In this document: positions 52,893 to 61,861 of the stretch, in pieces
How positions within the stretch are numbered: position 1 is the first letter of the stretch
Layout: each line of letters starts with the position of its first letter
Source: Pseudomonas migulae NBRC 103157
GTDB lineage: Bacteria > Pseudomonadota > Gammaproteobacteria > Pseudomonadales > Pseudomonadaceae
Assembly (NCBI RefSeq): GCF_002091715.1
Contig: NZ_BDAG01000030.1
Location: 28,213-92,212 of the forward strand
DNA length: 64,000 nt
Direction: 5' to 3'
Position numbers and translations under genes: made by a program
The notes under the pieces: generated by a model
What the model saw: only the letters and a program-made list of their open reading frames with translations
What the model was told of the DNA's origin: nothing
Database searches by the model: none

Positions 52893-53948
52893 ATGATCAA
52901 TAACGATCGGCTGTTGGTGCAAATCCTGCTCCTGGTGTTGTTTGGCGCGAGCTTCTGGGTGATGGCGCCGTTCTGGTCGGCGTTGTTCTGGGGGGCGGTG
53001 CTGGCCTTTGCCAGTTGGCCGCTGATGCGCTTGCTGACGCATTGGCTCAACGGTCGCGAGTCCCTGGCGGCGGCATTGCTGACCCTTGGCTGGATGTTGG
53101 TAGTGGCGGTGCCGCTGGTGTGGCTGGGTTTCAACCTGGCGGACCATGTGCGCGATGCCACGGCGTTCATCAAGGATGTGCAGATGGATGGTTTGCCGGA
53201 AGCGCCGACCTGGCTGGGCAGTGTCCCTCTTGTCGGTGAACGGCTGGTGGTGATCTGGAACAGTATCGATCAGCAAGGCGCGGCGATGATGGTGTCGCTC
53301 AAACCTTATCTGGGGCAGGTCGGTAACTGGCTGCTGGCGCGCAGTGCACAGATTGGCGGCGGCATTCTCGAGCTGACGCTGAGCATCGTGTTCGTGTTCT
53401 TTTTCTACCGGGACGGGCCGCGCCTGGCGGCGTTTGTCCACGGCCTGCTGCAACGATTGATCGGTGATCGCGCCGGTTACTACATCGAACTGGTGGCGGG
53501 TACGGTTCAGCGCGTGGTGAACGGCGTGATCGGGACGGCGGCAGCCCAGGCGGTGCTGGCGTTGATCGGGTTCCTGATTGCCGGAGTACCTGGGGCGCTG
53601 GTGCTTGGCATTGTCACCTTCATGCTCAGCCTGATTCCCATGGGGCCGCCGTTGGTGTGGATACCGGCAACTGCCTGGCTGGCCTGGAAGGGCGAGTACG
53701 GGATGGCGGTCTTCCTCGGGATCTGGGGCACGTTCATCATCAGCGGAGTCGACAATGTGCTCAAGCCTTACCTGATCAGTCGCGGCGGGAATTTGCCGTT
53801 GGTGATCGTGCTGTTGGGGGTGTTTGGCGGACTGATTGCGTTCGGTTTTATCGGCCTCTTTATCGGGCCGACGTTGTTGGCCGTGGCGTATAGCCTGTTG
53901 ACCGACTGGAGCAAGAGTCAGGCGCGGGTGGAAGATCGCCGGCCCTGA
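52893..53948 (+). CDS. AI-2E family transporter (PerM/YdiK type)
   Basis: 351-residue inner-membrane protein with about seven or eight helices and the family segments LELTLSIVFVFFFYRDG, AQAVLALIGFLIAGVPGALVLGIVTFMLSLIPMGPPLVWIPA and DNVLKPYLISRGGNLPLVIVLLGVFGGLIAFGFIGLFIGP. The name comes from E. coli TqsA; most members, including this one, have no proven substrate. Confidence 0.88.
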   Translation: MINNDRLLVQILLLVLFGASFWVMAPFWSALFWGAVLAFASWPLMRLLTHWLNGRESLAAALLTLGWMLVVAVPLVWLGFNLADHVRDATAFIKDVQMDGLPEAPTWLGSVPLVGERLVVIWNSIDQQGAAMMVSLKPYLGQVGNWLLARSAQIGGGILELTLSIVFVFFFYRDGPRLAAFVHGLLQRLIGDRAGYYIELVAGTVQRVVNGVIGTAAAQAVLALIGFLIAGVPGALVLGIVTFMLSLIPMGPPLVWIPATAWLAWKGEYGMAVFLGIWGTFIISGVDNVLKPYLISRGGNLPLVIVLLGVFGGLIAFGFIGLFIGPTLLAVAYSLLTDWSKSQARVEDRRP

Positions 53949-53964
53949 CTGCCTTCACAAAACG

Positions 53965-54051
53965 TGTAGGAGCCGGCTTGCTGGCGATGGCATCACCGCG
54001 GTGTTGCAGGTAAACCGCGATGATGCCATCGCCAGCAAGCCGGCTCCTACA
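53965..54051. repeat. REP inverted pair
   Basis: TGTAGGAGCCGGCTTGCTGG and its exact complement; the symmetry runs inward through GCGATGGCATCA/TGATGCCATCGC. It lies between convergent genes. Confidence 0.9.
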
Positions 54052-54073
54052 ATTGGTTTCGTGAGCGTCCTGG

Positions 54074-54925
54074 TCAGGTCGCCACGTTCAGGTACTTGCC
54101 CACCGTCGCTACCTTGTCGAGCGAGTACTGCTTGCTCAGGTTGGCGATCATTTTGTTCAGCGCCTCTGCCACGTTCGCCTGATCGGTGGAGCTTTCGCTG
54201 TTCTTCTCGCGACCGACCTGCAGCGCAGCTTTCAACTCGTCGCTGCTGACTCCGCCACTGCTGTCGCTATCCAATACTTTGAGCAACGCAGCACTGGTGT
54301 CGGTGCTGGTCGATGAGGTGCTGTCGCTCGCCTGCAACGCGCTGCCCAGTTCGGTGGCGCTGACACTGCCATCGCTGTCCGCATCGAGCTGGCTGAACAG
54401 CGCTTCGCCGGACACCTGCCGAGGTGGAGGCGGTGGCGGGGCGAGGCTGGCGGCCAGCTCGTCCTTGCTGACGACACCATCTTCGTTCTTGTCCAGGGCC
54501 GAGAAGATTTCCGTGCTGTCAGCGCTGCTGCCGGCGCTGCTCAGACCGTTGCTCAGTTCGTCGCCGCTGATGACACCGTCACCGTCGGCATCCAGAGCAC
54601 TGATCAACGCGTCGGCCAATTCGGTGTCCGGCGCCTGATCACGCGACAGTGGCGGAGGAGGCGCCATCGCGGCCATTTCTGCGCTGCTCAGGCTGCCGCT
54701 GTCGTCACCGTCCAGGTCGGCGAAGTTTTTGCTCAGACTGGCCAGCAGACCGTCATCGGATTTCTGTGACAGGGCGTTCTTGAGCTCGTCCTGATCCACC
54801 GAACCATCGCTGTTGGTGTCGAGTTTTGAGAGCAGTTCTTTCTGGAATTGCTGGCTGCGGGCATTGCTGGTGGTGCTGCTGGCGGTGCTGTTATAGCTCG
54901 TGTAGTTGCTGACGCTACCGATCAT
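54074..54925 (-). CDS. Six-EF-hand calcium-binding protein (XopAW-like family)
   Basis: 283 residues from the ATG at 54925, with GGGAG eight bases upstream (a GTG nine bases earlier overlaps that site). Six EF-hand loops are visible: DTNSDGSVDQDE, DGDDSGSLSSAE, DADGDGVISGDE, DKNEDGVVSKDE, DADSDGSVSATE and DSDSSGGVSSDE. Proline runs (APPPPL, APPPPPPR) separate them into pairs. There is no classical signal peptide; the Ser/Thr/Asn-rich N-terminus is type III effector-like. Relatives are annotated as XopAW-type calcium-binding effectors. No secretion genes are nearby. Confidence 0.82.
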   Translation of the reverse strand: MIGSVSNYTSYNSTASSTTSNARSQQFQKELLSKLDTNSDGSVDQDELKNALSQKSDDGLLASLSKNFADLDGDDSGSLSSAEMAAMAPPPPLSRDQAPDTELADALISALDADGDGVISGDELSNGLSSAGSSADSTEIFSALDKNEDGVVSKDELAASLAPPPPPPRQVSGEALFSQLDADSDGSVSATELGSALQASDSTSSTSTDTSAALLKVLDSDSSGGVSSDELKAALQVGREKNSESSTDQANVAEALNKMIANLSKQYSLDKVATVGKYLNVAT

Positions 54926-55053
54926 TGGGCTCACTCCCTGGATTGGAAAGCCGGCTGGTGCACCGGCTTTTGCAGCCTCAAGGAACTAGTTGTCGTGGGT
55001 ATGTGGGGTTTGTACCGAGTGGTACACACAGATCTCCGCTCAGACACAGATCC

Positions 55054-55160
55054 CTGTGGGAGCGGCGGTGCGACGATTCGACTTGCTCGCGAAAGCGGTG
55101 GGTCATTAGACATCAAAGTTGACTGGCCCACCGCTTTCGCGAGCAAGCCCGCTCCCACAT
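55054..55160. repeat. Composite REP pair
   Basis: A CTGTGGGAGCGGCGGTGCGA piece is joined to ACTTGCTCGCGAAAGCGGTG, and the right arm is a normal REP complement. The left side therefore looks like a chimera of two repeat types, or a diverged arm. Confidence 0.7.
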
Positions 55161-55176
55161 TAGGTCGATGTGTGGC

Positions 55177-56226
55177 TCAAGTGCGAGGCAGCCAAATGAC
55201 GGCGGTCAGGCCACCACCGGGGGTTTCTTCCAGATTCAATTCTCCCCCCAACCGTTCAGCCGCCTCGCGAGCTATGGTCATGCCCAGCCCGACACCTCCG
55301 GAGTTGCGATTGCGCGAACCTTCCAGGCGAAAGAAAGGTTCGAACACAGCTTCGCGTTTATCCTCTGCGATCCCCGGTCCGTGGTCGATCACCCGAATCA
55401 CCAGGTGTTCGCGATGGTCTTCAAGCGCGATCTGCGCCTGCCCGGCATAACGCAGGGCGTTATCCAGCAAGTTGTTGATGCATGAACGCAGCGCCATCGG
55501 CTGCACCTGCAACGGTGCGCAGTGGCCGGTGGCCTGGACATCGGAACCCTGGTCCTGGGCGTTTTCACTCAGGGATTCGACCAGCGCCTGCACGTCCATC
55601 CACTGCGGGGCCTCGCTGGTGCGCTGCTCGTGCAGGTAGGTGAGGGTGGCGTCGAGCATGCTGATCATGTCGTCCAGATCCTGGCGCATCTGGCCTTGCA
55701 GCTTGTTGTCGTCGATCTGCTCAAGCCGCAGCTTGAGCCGGGACAGCGGCGTGCGCAGGTCGTGGGAGACTGCACCAAGCATCCGCGAACGCTGCTGCAT
55801 TTGTTCGATGATGCGTTTTTGCATCAGGTTGAAGGTGTAGGCCGCTTGCCGGGCTTCCCGTGGGCCTGACTCGTCCAGCGGCGGGCTATCGAGGTTTTCG
55901 CTCAGGCGCTCGGCGGCGTCACTCAGGCGCTGGATCGGCCGGCTCAGTAGTTTTGCGCCGTACCAGGCTGCAATGATCAGCGAGATCAACTGGAACGTCA
56001 GCGGCACCAGCGGCCCACCGAACCACGGCCGTGGTGGCCGGTTTTCGAAACGTGGGTCCATCGGCGGGCGCTGCCCTTCCAGACCTTTGAAGAACTCGGG
56101 CGGCGGTGGCGGTGGCGGTGGACCGTAATGATGAAACCAGGCAAACGCGAGCAGATGCGCCAGGATGATCGCCACCAGCAGCACGCCAAACAGGCGGCCG
56201 AACAGCGTATCGAAGCGCGCACGCAT
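55177..56226 (-). CDS. Sensor histidine kinase with proline-rich periplasmic segment
   Basis: 349 residues. TM1 (about 10-32) is followed by a short periplasmic stretch with eight consecutive prolines and further PP motifs, then TM2 (about 73-92), a HAMP linker, HisKA with AVSHDLRTPLSRLKLRLEQ and ATP boxes NLLDNALRYA, DHGPGIAED and GVGLGMTIAREA. The periplasmic part is too short for a folded sensor domain, like EnvZ-type kinases that sense through the membrane or a partner. Its start overlaps the regulator stop. Confidence 0.88.
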   Translation of the reverse strand: MRARFDTLFGRLFGVLLVAIILAHLLAFAWFHHYGPPPPPPPPEFFKGLEGQRPPMDPRFENRPPRPWFGGPLVPLTFQLISLIIAAWYGAKLLSRPIQRLSDAAERLSENLDSPPLDESGPREARQAAYTFNLMQKRIIEQMQQRSRMLGAVSHDLRTPLSRLKLRLEQIDDNKLQGQMRQDLDDMISMLDATLTYLHEQRTSEAPQWMDVQALVESLSENAQDQGSDVQATGHCAPLQVQPMALRSCINNLLDNALRYAGQAQIALEDHREHLVIRVIDHGPGIAEDKREAVFEPFFRLEGSRNRNSGGVGLGMTIAREAAERLGGELNLEETPGGGLTAVIWLPRT

Positions 56227-56996
56227 CAGCCGATGTCTCGGGCGTCGAACAGGTAACCCTCACCGCGTACCGTCTTGATCAACTGCGGGGCTTTCGGGTC
56301 GTCGCCGAGTTTCTGGCGCAGGCGCGAGACCAGCAGGTCGATGCTGCGATCAAAGGCTTCGATCGAGCGACCGCGCGCCGCATCCAGCAATTGTTCGCGG
56401 CTGAGCACTCGGCGCGGACGCTCGATGAACACCCACAGCAAACGGAATTCGGCGTTGGACAGCGGAACCACCAGGCCATCCGCCGCGATCAATTGGCGCA
56501 GCACGCTGTTCAGGCGCCAGCTGTCGAAGCGAATGTTCGCACGCTGTTCGGTGCGGTCGTCGCGCACTCGCCGCAGAATGGTCTGAATCCGCGCGACCAG
56601 TTCTCGCGGTTCGAACGGCTTGGCCATGTAGTCGTCGGCGCCCAGTTCCAGGCCGATGATCCGGTCGGTGGGTTCGCAGCGCGCGGTGAGCATCAGGATC
56701 GGAATGTCCGACTCGGCGCGCAACCAGCGGCATAGCGACAGACCGTCTTCACCGGGCAGCATCAGGTCGAGCACCACCACGTCGAAATGCTCGGCTTGCA
56801 GCGCCAGACGCATGGCAGCGCCATCGGTGACACCGCTGGCGTGGATGTTGAACCGGGCCAGGTAATCGATCATCAGCTCGCGGATCGGGACATCATCGTC
56901 GACGATCAGCGCGCGAATGCTCCAGCGCTTGTCGTCGCCAGGCGCTTTTTGATCGTCGTTCAAGGGGGCTTGGGTGCTGTGCATGCGTGCGTTCAT
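56226..56996 (-). CDS. OmpR-family response regulator
   Basis: 256 residues, with about 25 extra N-terminal residues before the receiver. The acidic pair is in IVDDDVP, the phosphoacceptor is Asp77 (VVVLDLMLPGEDG) and the Lys is in MAKPF. The winged helix ends IKTVRGEGYLFDARDIG. It is cotranscribed with the following kinase gene and divergent from pyrF. An ATG four codons later is a possible alternative start. Confidence 0.88.
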   Translation of the reverse strand: MNARMHSTQAPLNDDQKAPGDDKRWSIRALIVDDDVPIRELMIDYLARFNIHASGVTDGAAMRLALQAEHFDVVVLDLMLPGEDGLSLCRWLRAESDIPILMLTARCEPTDRIIGLELGADDYMAKPFEPRELVARIQTILRRVRDDRTEQRANIRFDSWRLNSVLRQLIAADGLVVPLSNAEFRLLWVFIERPRRVLSREQLLDAARGRSIEAFDRSIDLLVSRLRQKLGDDPKAPQLIKTVRGEGYLFDARDIG

Positions 56997-57277
56997 CTGC
57001 CAGGTAGGCTGCCAACCACAAAGATAGGCTGCGAGGTTGTGGCTTCAGCATAGGCGTCCGGCCCGGAGGCGGGAAGTGCTGTAAGGACGTGTTGCGGCTG
57101 CCGAGGGTAGCGGGCAAGGGTGTTGCAGGCGTGTCGTGTATGTATCGGTCTCGACACAATCGGCGGAAGGGCTAGTCTTGGCTGAGCGCCGACGACGATT
57201 TACCGATCATCGGGTCCCGCAGCCGCGCAGGTTCCGCTACAATGCGCGCCGATTTCGTCCTGCCTGAGAGCCCGCAC

Positions 57278-57976
57278 ATGTCCGTCTGCCAGACTCCTAT
57301 CATCGTCGCCCTGGATTTCCCCACCCGTGACGCCGCACTGAAGCTGGCCGACCAGTTGGACCCGAAACTGTGCCGGGTCAAAGTCGGCAAGGAACTGTTC
57401 ACCAGTTGCGCTTCGGAAATCGTTGGCACCTTGCGCGACAAGGGTTTCGAAGTGTTCCTGGACCTCAAGTTCCACGATATTCCGAACACCACCGCCATGG
57501 CGGTCAAGGCTGCGGCAGAAATGGGCGTGTGGATGGTCAACGTCCATTGCTCCGGCGGTCTGCGCATGATGGCTGCTTGCCGTGAAGTGCTGGACCAGCG
57601 CACCGGGCCGAAACCACTGCTGATCGGTGTGACCGTGCTGACCAGCATGGAGCGTGAAGACCTGGCCGGCATCGGTCTGGACATTGAGCCGCAGGAGCAG
57701 GTGCTGCGCCTGGCGGCACTCGCGGAAAAAGCCGGGATGGACGGTCTGGTGTGCTCGGCGCTGGAAGCCCAGGCCCTGAAATCGGCTCACCCGTCGTTGC
57801 AACTGGTGACCCCGGGGATTCGTCCGGCGGGCAGCGCCCAGGACGATCAACGCCGCATCCTGACCCCGCGTCAGGCGCTGGATGCCGGTTCTGATTATCT
57901 GGTGATTGGCCGTCCGATCAGCCAGGCGGCGGATCCGGCCAAGGCGTTGGCGGACGTAGTAGCCGAAATCGCCTGA
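57278..57976 (+). CDS. pyrF: Orotidine-5'-phosphate decarboxylase
   Basis: Last step of UMP synthesis. 232 residues with the substrate-binding ALDFPT, the Asp-Lys-x-x-Asp catalytic array in FLDLKFHDIPNTTAMAV, and VTPGIRP/YLVIGRPI at the phosphate site. The ATG at 57278 has GAGAG upstream, and TACAAT at 57238-57243 is a likely -10. Confidence 0.95.
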   Translation: MSVCQTPIIVALDFPTRDAALKLADQLDPKLCRVKVGKELFTSCASEIVGTLRDKGFEVFLDLKFHDIPNTTAMAVKAAAEMGVWMVNVHCSGGLRMMAACREVLDQRTGPKPLLIGVTVLTSMEREDLAGIGLDIEPQEQVLRLAALAEKAGMDGLVCSALEAQALKSAHPSLQLVTPGIRPAGSAQDDQRRILTPRQALDAGSDYLVIGRPISQAADPAKALADVVAEIA

Positions 57977-57993
57977 CCAGACGCTGAAGATCA

Positions 57994-58087
57994 AATGTGG
58001 GAGCGGGCTTGCTCGCGAAAGCGGTATGTCAGTCAACGTTGATGTCGACTGACACACCGCTTTCGCGAGCAAGCCCGCTCCCACATT
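57994..58087. repeat. REP inverted pair
   Basis: AATGTGGGAGCGGGCTTGCT and its complement have long perfect arms (through GCGAAAGCGGT) around a short centre that itself pairs (CAACGTTGATGTCG). It lies between convergent pyrF and the reductase gene. Confidence 0.9.
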
Positions 58088-58114
58088 GGTTTTGCGGTGA
58101 ATTTAAATTTCGGG

Positions 58115-59119
58115 TCAGACTTTCAGCACCAACTTCCCGAAATTCTCCCCGCTGAACAACTTCATCAGCGTCTCCGGGAATGTCTCCAGTCCTTCAACAA
58201 TGTCTTCCTTGCTCTTGAGCTGCCCCTTGGCCATCCAGCCGGCCATTTCCTGCCCGGCAGCGGCGAACTGCGCGGCGTAGTCCATCACCACAAAGCCTTC
58301 CATTCGCGCGCGGTTCACCAACAGCGACAGGTAGTTGGCTGGCCCTTTGACCGCTTCCTTGTTGTTGTACTGGCTGATGGCGCCGCAGATCACCACCCGA
58401 GCCTTCATGTTCAGGCGGCTCAGCACCGCGTCGAGGATGTCGCCGCCGACGTTATCGAAATAAACGTCGACGCCTTTCGGGCATTCACGCTTGAGGCCCG
58501 CGACGACATCTTCGCTCTTGTAATCGATGGCGCCGTCAAAGCCCAGTTCGTCGATCAGGAACTTGCACTTGTCCGCGCCGCCCGCGATGCCGACCACACG
58601 GCAGCCTTTGATCTTGGCAATCTGCCCGGCAATGCTGCCGACCGCCCCGGCCGCACCGGAGAGCACCACGGTGTCACCTTCTTTCGGTGCACCGACATCG
58701 AGCAGGGCGAAGTAGGCGGTCATCCCGGTCATGCCCAGCGCGGACAGATAAACCGGCAACGGTGCCAGTTTCGGATCGACCTTGTAGAAACCGCGCGGCT
58801 CGCCAAGGAAGTAATCCTGCACGCCCAGGGCGCCGTTGACGTAGTCACCGACCGCAAAGCCTGGATTGTTCGACGCCACGACTTTGCCTACGCCCAATGC
58901 GCGCATGACCTCGCCGATACCGACCGGCGGGATGTAGGACTTGCCCTCGTTCATCCAGCCTCGCATGGCCGGGTCGAGGGACAAATATTCGTTTTTGACC
59001 AGGATCTGACCCGCGGCCGGTTCTCCGACCGGCACTTCCTGATAGGTGAACGTCTCGCGGGTAGCCGCGCCCACCGGACGTTTGGCGAGCAGGAACTGGC
59101 GATTGGTCTGGGTAGTCAT
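58115..59119 (-). CDS. curA: Zinc-independent NADP-dependent oxidoreductase (CurA/YncB type)
   Basis: Medium-chain reductase of 334 residues. The NADPH site is VVLSGAAGAVGSIAGQIAKIKGCRVVGIAGG, and the family start is RPVGAATRETFTYQEVPVGEPAAGQILVKNEYLSLDPAMRGWM. It lacks the zinc-ligand cysteines of alcohol dehydrogenases. Relatives reduce the double bond of alpha,beta-unsaturated carbonyls such as curcumin or alkenals. The ATG at 59119 is chosen over a GTG three codons upstream. Confidence 0.85.
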   Translation of the reverse strand: MTTQTNRQFLLAKRPVGAATRETFTYQEVPVGEPAAGQILVKNEYLSLDPAMRGWMNEGKSYIPPVGIGEVMRALGVGKVVASNNPGFAVGDYVNGALGVQDYFLGEPRGFYKVDPKLAPLPVYLSALGMTGMTAYFALLDVGAPKEGDTVVLSGAAGAVGSIAGQIAKIKGCRVVGIAGGADKCKFLIDELGFDGAIDYKSEDVVAGLKRECPKGVDVYFDNVGGDILDAVLSRLNMKARVVICGAISQYNNKEAVKGPANYLSLLVNRARMEGFVVMDYAAQFAAAGQEMAGWMAKGQLKSKEDIVEGLETFPETLMKLFSGENFGKLVLKV

Positions 59120-59355
59120 GACAGGCACTCAAGATGAATGAAGCCTTGTTGATAGACCTTCATGGTCGCCGCCGCAAGTTTGGCTGATGCGGCGAATGCA
59201 GCCTGATCCAGTGCAGTGATAGTCAGGCCGGTCGTTCTATCACTGCAACTCATGGGCGCTCAACCGGCCTTCTGATAGTGCTGCCGTGGCGGTAGCGCCA
59301 ATGGCTAGACTGGGCCAACGCGAACCCCCGCATTCTTCTCTTCGAGGACAAAACA

Positions 59356-60117
59356 ATGAGCATGACGTTTTCCGGCCAGGTCGCCGTCGTAACGGGCGCC
59401 GCCAACGGTATCGGTCGCGCGACCGCCCAGGCGTTCGCCGCGGAAGGGTTGAAAGTGGTGGTGGCCGACATGGACACGGCCGGTGGCGAGGGCACCGTGG
59501 CGCTGATTCGCACGGCAGGCGGCGAAGCGACCTTCGTGCGTTGCAACGTCACCGTGGAAAGCGATGTAAAAAATCTGATGGACGAGGTGGTGAATACCTA
59601 CGGCCGTCTCGACTACGCCTTCAATAACGCTGGCATCGAGATTGAGAAAGGCAAATTGGCCGAGGGTACGGTCGACGAGTTTGACGCGATCATGGGCGTT
59701 AACGTCAAAGGCGTCTGGCTGTGCATGAAGTACCAGTTGCCGCTGTTGCTGGCACAGGGCGGTGGCGCAATCGTCAACACCGCTTCGGTCGCAGGTCTTG
59801 GCGCTGCGCCGAAGATGAGCATCTATGCAGCGTCGAAACACGCGGTGATCGGCCTGACCAAATCGGCGGCCATCGAATACGCCAAGAAAAAAATCCGCGT
59901 GAATGCGGTGTGCCCGGCAGTCATCGATACCGACATGTTCCGCCGCGCCTACGAAGCGGACCCGAAGAAGGGCGAGTTCGCCAACGCCATGCACCCGGTG
60001 GGTCGTATCGGCAAGGTTGAAGAAATTGCCAGTGCAGTGCTGTATCTGTGCAGCGATGGTGCTGCGTTCACTACGGGGCATTCGCTGGCGGTGGATGGGG
60101 GGGTTACGGCGTTTTGA
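59356..60117 (+). CDS. Short-chain dehydrogenase/reductase
   Basis: Classical SDR of 253 residues. Cofactor motif TGAANGIGRATA, NNAG at FNNAGIE, and the catalytic Ser-Tyr-Lys in NTASVAGLGAAPKMSIYAASKHA. Asp in VVADMDTAGG at the end of the second strand suggests NAD(H) preference. Substrate is unknown. It is divergent from the reductase gene, so the two may share control. Confidence 0.9.
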   Translation: MSMTFSGQVAVVTGAANGIGRATAQAFAAEGLKVVVADMDTAGGEGTVALIRTAGGEATFVRCNVTVESDVKNLMDEVVNTYGRLDYAFNNAGIEIEKGKLAEGTVDEFDAIMGVNVKGVWLCMKYQLPLLLAQGGGAIVNTASVAGLGAAPKMSIYAASKHAVIGLTKSAAIEYAKKKIRVNAVCPAVIDTDMFRRAYEADPKKGEFANAMHPVGRIGKVEEIASAVLYLCSDGAAFTTGHSLAVDGGVTAF

Positions 60118-60221
60118 TTCGCCGCGGTTCTTCGGATGTATCTGTTTCTTCGGTGATGGCTGATATGGGCGGACCCCATATCAGCCTTTACTACAGCAAC
60201 GGATAGGTACGCCCAGCCTCA

Positions 60222-60231
60222 CCCCCCCCCC
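60222..60231 (+). repeat. Run of ten C bases
   Basis: A homopolymeric C10 tract lies in the 253-base gap between the SDR and MocR genes, about 140 bases upstream of the MocR start. I see no other recognisable element in the gap. Confidence 0.9.
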
Positions 60232-60370
60232 GCTTTTTCCCCCTTCGTGAATATCTCAGCAATGTGTTTCAAATGGTTAGAACCGCAAGTTTTGACGGCG
60301 TTGTCGCACAGCCCATCGAGCGCGCCTGTGATTAACTCATGCCGTCAAACGAACAGGAGTTTGCTTGCTC

Positions 60371-61753
60371 ATGGAATTGAGAATCGATCGACAGGCCTTG
60401 GTGCCGGTCGTACAGCAAGTCGTCGACGCGCTTGCGTACTGGCTGCGTCAGAGCGGCATAGAACCAGGGACGCGTTTGCCGTCTGCGCGGCAAATCGCAC
60501 GGACCAATTTACTCAGCCAGTCCAGCGTCGTTGAAGCCTGCGATCGGCTGGTGGCTCAAGGGGTGCTGGCGTCGCGTCATGGCGCCGGATTCATAGTCGC
60601 TGCCCCAACATTGGTCGCTGCAGATTCACCCTGGTTAGAGGGCTCGGAGTTACAGACAGTCGACGCCGCAGGCACATTGAAACTGGGGGGTGGCGGGCTC
60701 CCCGAAAGCTGGCGTGAGACAGATGATCTGACTTACGCAATCCGGGAGGTCAGCCGTACCGACATGGCTGGCCTGTTCAATTACAGCACGCCGCTGGGGC
60801 TGCTTGCGTTACGTCAACAAATCATCAAGCGCCTGAGCCAGCTTGACATCGACGCAGAAGAAAACCGGGTCATGACGACAGCCGGGGCCAGTCAGGGGCT
60901 CGACCTGATCGTGCGTACCTTGCTCAAACCGGGTGATTGCGTCGTGGTCGAAAGTCCCGGTTATTCCTTGCTGTTCGAGCTGCTCAGGCTGCATGGCGTC
61001 TCGATGATCGAAGTGCCGCGCACCCCGCGCGGACCTGACATCGAGGTGCTCGAGGCGTTGCTGCTTGAGAAAAAGCCCCGGGCGTTGTTCATCAACAGCT
61101 TCTATCACAACCCGACGGGCAGCAACCTCGCGCCGGGGGTGGCGCAGCGGATTCTGCATCTGGCCAAAAACCATGGCGTGTTGGTGATTGAAGACGACGT
61201 CTACGCGGACTTTCACAGTGGCCCCGGTATGCGGCTCGCTGCGCTGGATACTGATGACAACGTCATCTACGTCGGCAGCTTCTCCAAAACCCTCAGCAGT
61301 TCATTGCGGGTCGGCTTTGTAGTGGCCGGTACCGCCGTTATTTCGCGACTGACCGAGGTCAAGCGGATCAGCAGTCTGGGCGCTTCCGGGTTTTGCGAAT
61401 CGGTGCTTGCCTGTCTGTTGGCCAGCGGTGCCTATCGCAAGTTGGTATTGCGGCTGCGACAGCGTCTCAGACATGACCGAGAGGCCGCGCTGCAGGTACT
61501 GGAGGATGCCGAGTGGGAGGTTTTCGGTAAACCCGCTGGCGGTTTGTTCATCTGGGCGAGATCGCGCAAGTCCGACTACGCTCACGTGCGAACACAGGCA
61601 AGGCGCTTCGGCGTCCTGCTGTCTTCCGCGACGGCATTCAGTCCTGCCAGTGAGGCCAGTGACTGGCAGCGTATCAATGTGGCCTGCGCCTGTGATCCGC
61701 GAGCCCGGGCGTTTTTTCAGGCCACCGCTCCGGATCGACCTCAAGCGTTCTGA
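60371..61753 (+). CDS. MocR-type transcriptional regulator (GntR DNA-binding plus aminotransferase domain)
   Basis: 460 residues. The N-terminal winged helix (GTRLPSARQIARTNLLSQSSVVEACDRLVAQGVL) is followed by a fold-type-I aminotransferase domain, with HNPTGSNLAPG, EDDVYADFHSGPG and the PLP-binding Lys in YVGSFSKTLSSSLRVGF. Such proteins sense an amine or PLP through the aminotransferase domain. The ATG at 60371 is used; a TTG two codons upstream is better spaced from AGGAG and is a real alternative. The target is unknown, with no amine-metabolism gene adjacent. Confidence 0.85.
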   Translation: MELRIDRQALVPVVQQVVDALAYWLRQSGIEPGTRLPSARQIARTNLLSQSSVVEACDRLVAQGVLASRHGAGFIVAAPTLVAADSPWLEGSELQTVDAAGTLKLGGGGLPESWRETDDLTYAIREVSRTDMAGLFNYSTPLGLLALRQQIIKRLSQLDIDAEENRVMTTAGASQGLDLIVRTLLKPGDCVVVESPGYSLLFELLRLHGVSMIEVPRTPRGPDIEVLEALLLEKKPRALFINSFYHNPTGSNLAPGVAQRILHLAKNHGVLVIEDDVYADFHSGPGMRLAALDTDDNVIYVGSFSKTLSSSLRVGFVVAGTAVISRLTEVKRISSLGASGFCESVLACLLASGAYRKLVLRLRQRLRHDREAALQVLEDAEWEVFGKPAGGLFIWARSRKSDYAHVRTQARRFGVLLSSATAFSPASEASDWQRINVACACDPRARAFFQATAPDRPQAF

Positions 61754-61861
61754 AAACGACGTGGGCGTAGCTTTTTGCCATTATTCCGACGCCAGAGACT
61801 TGTGTTGACACAGGCCCGTTGCGAATCTGCGTCAACAGACTATGTCAGGGGACTAAGTGCA

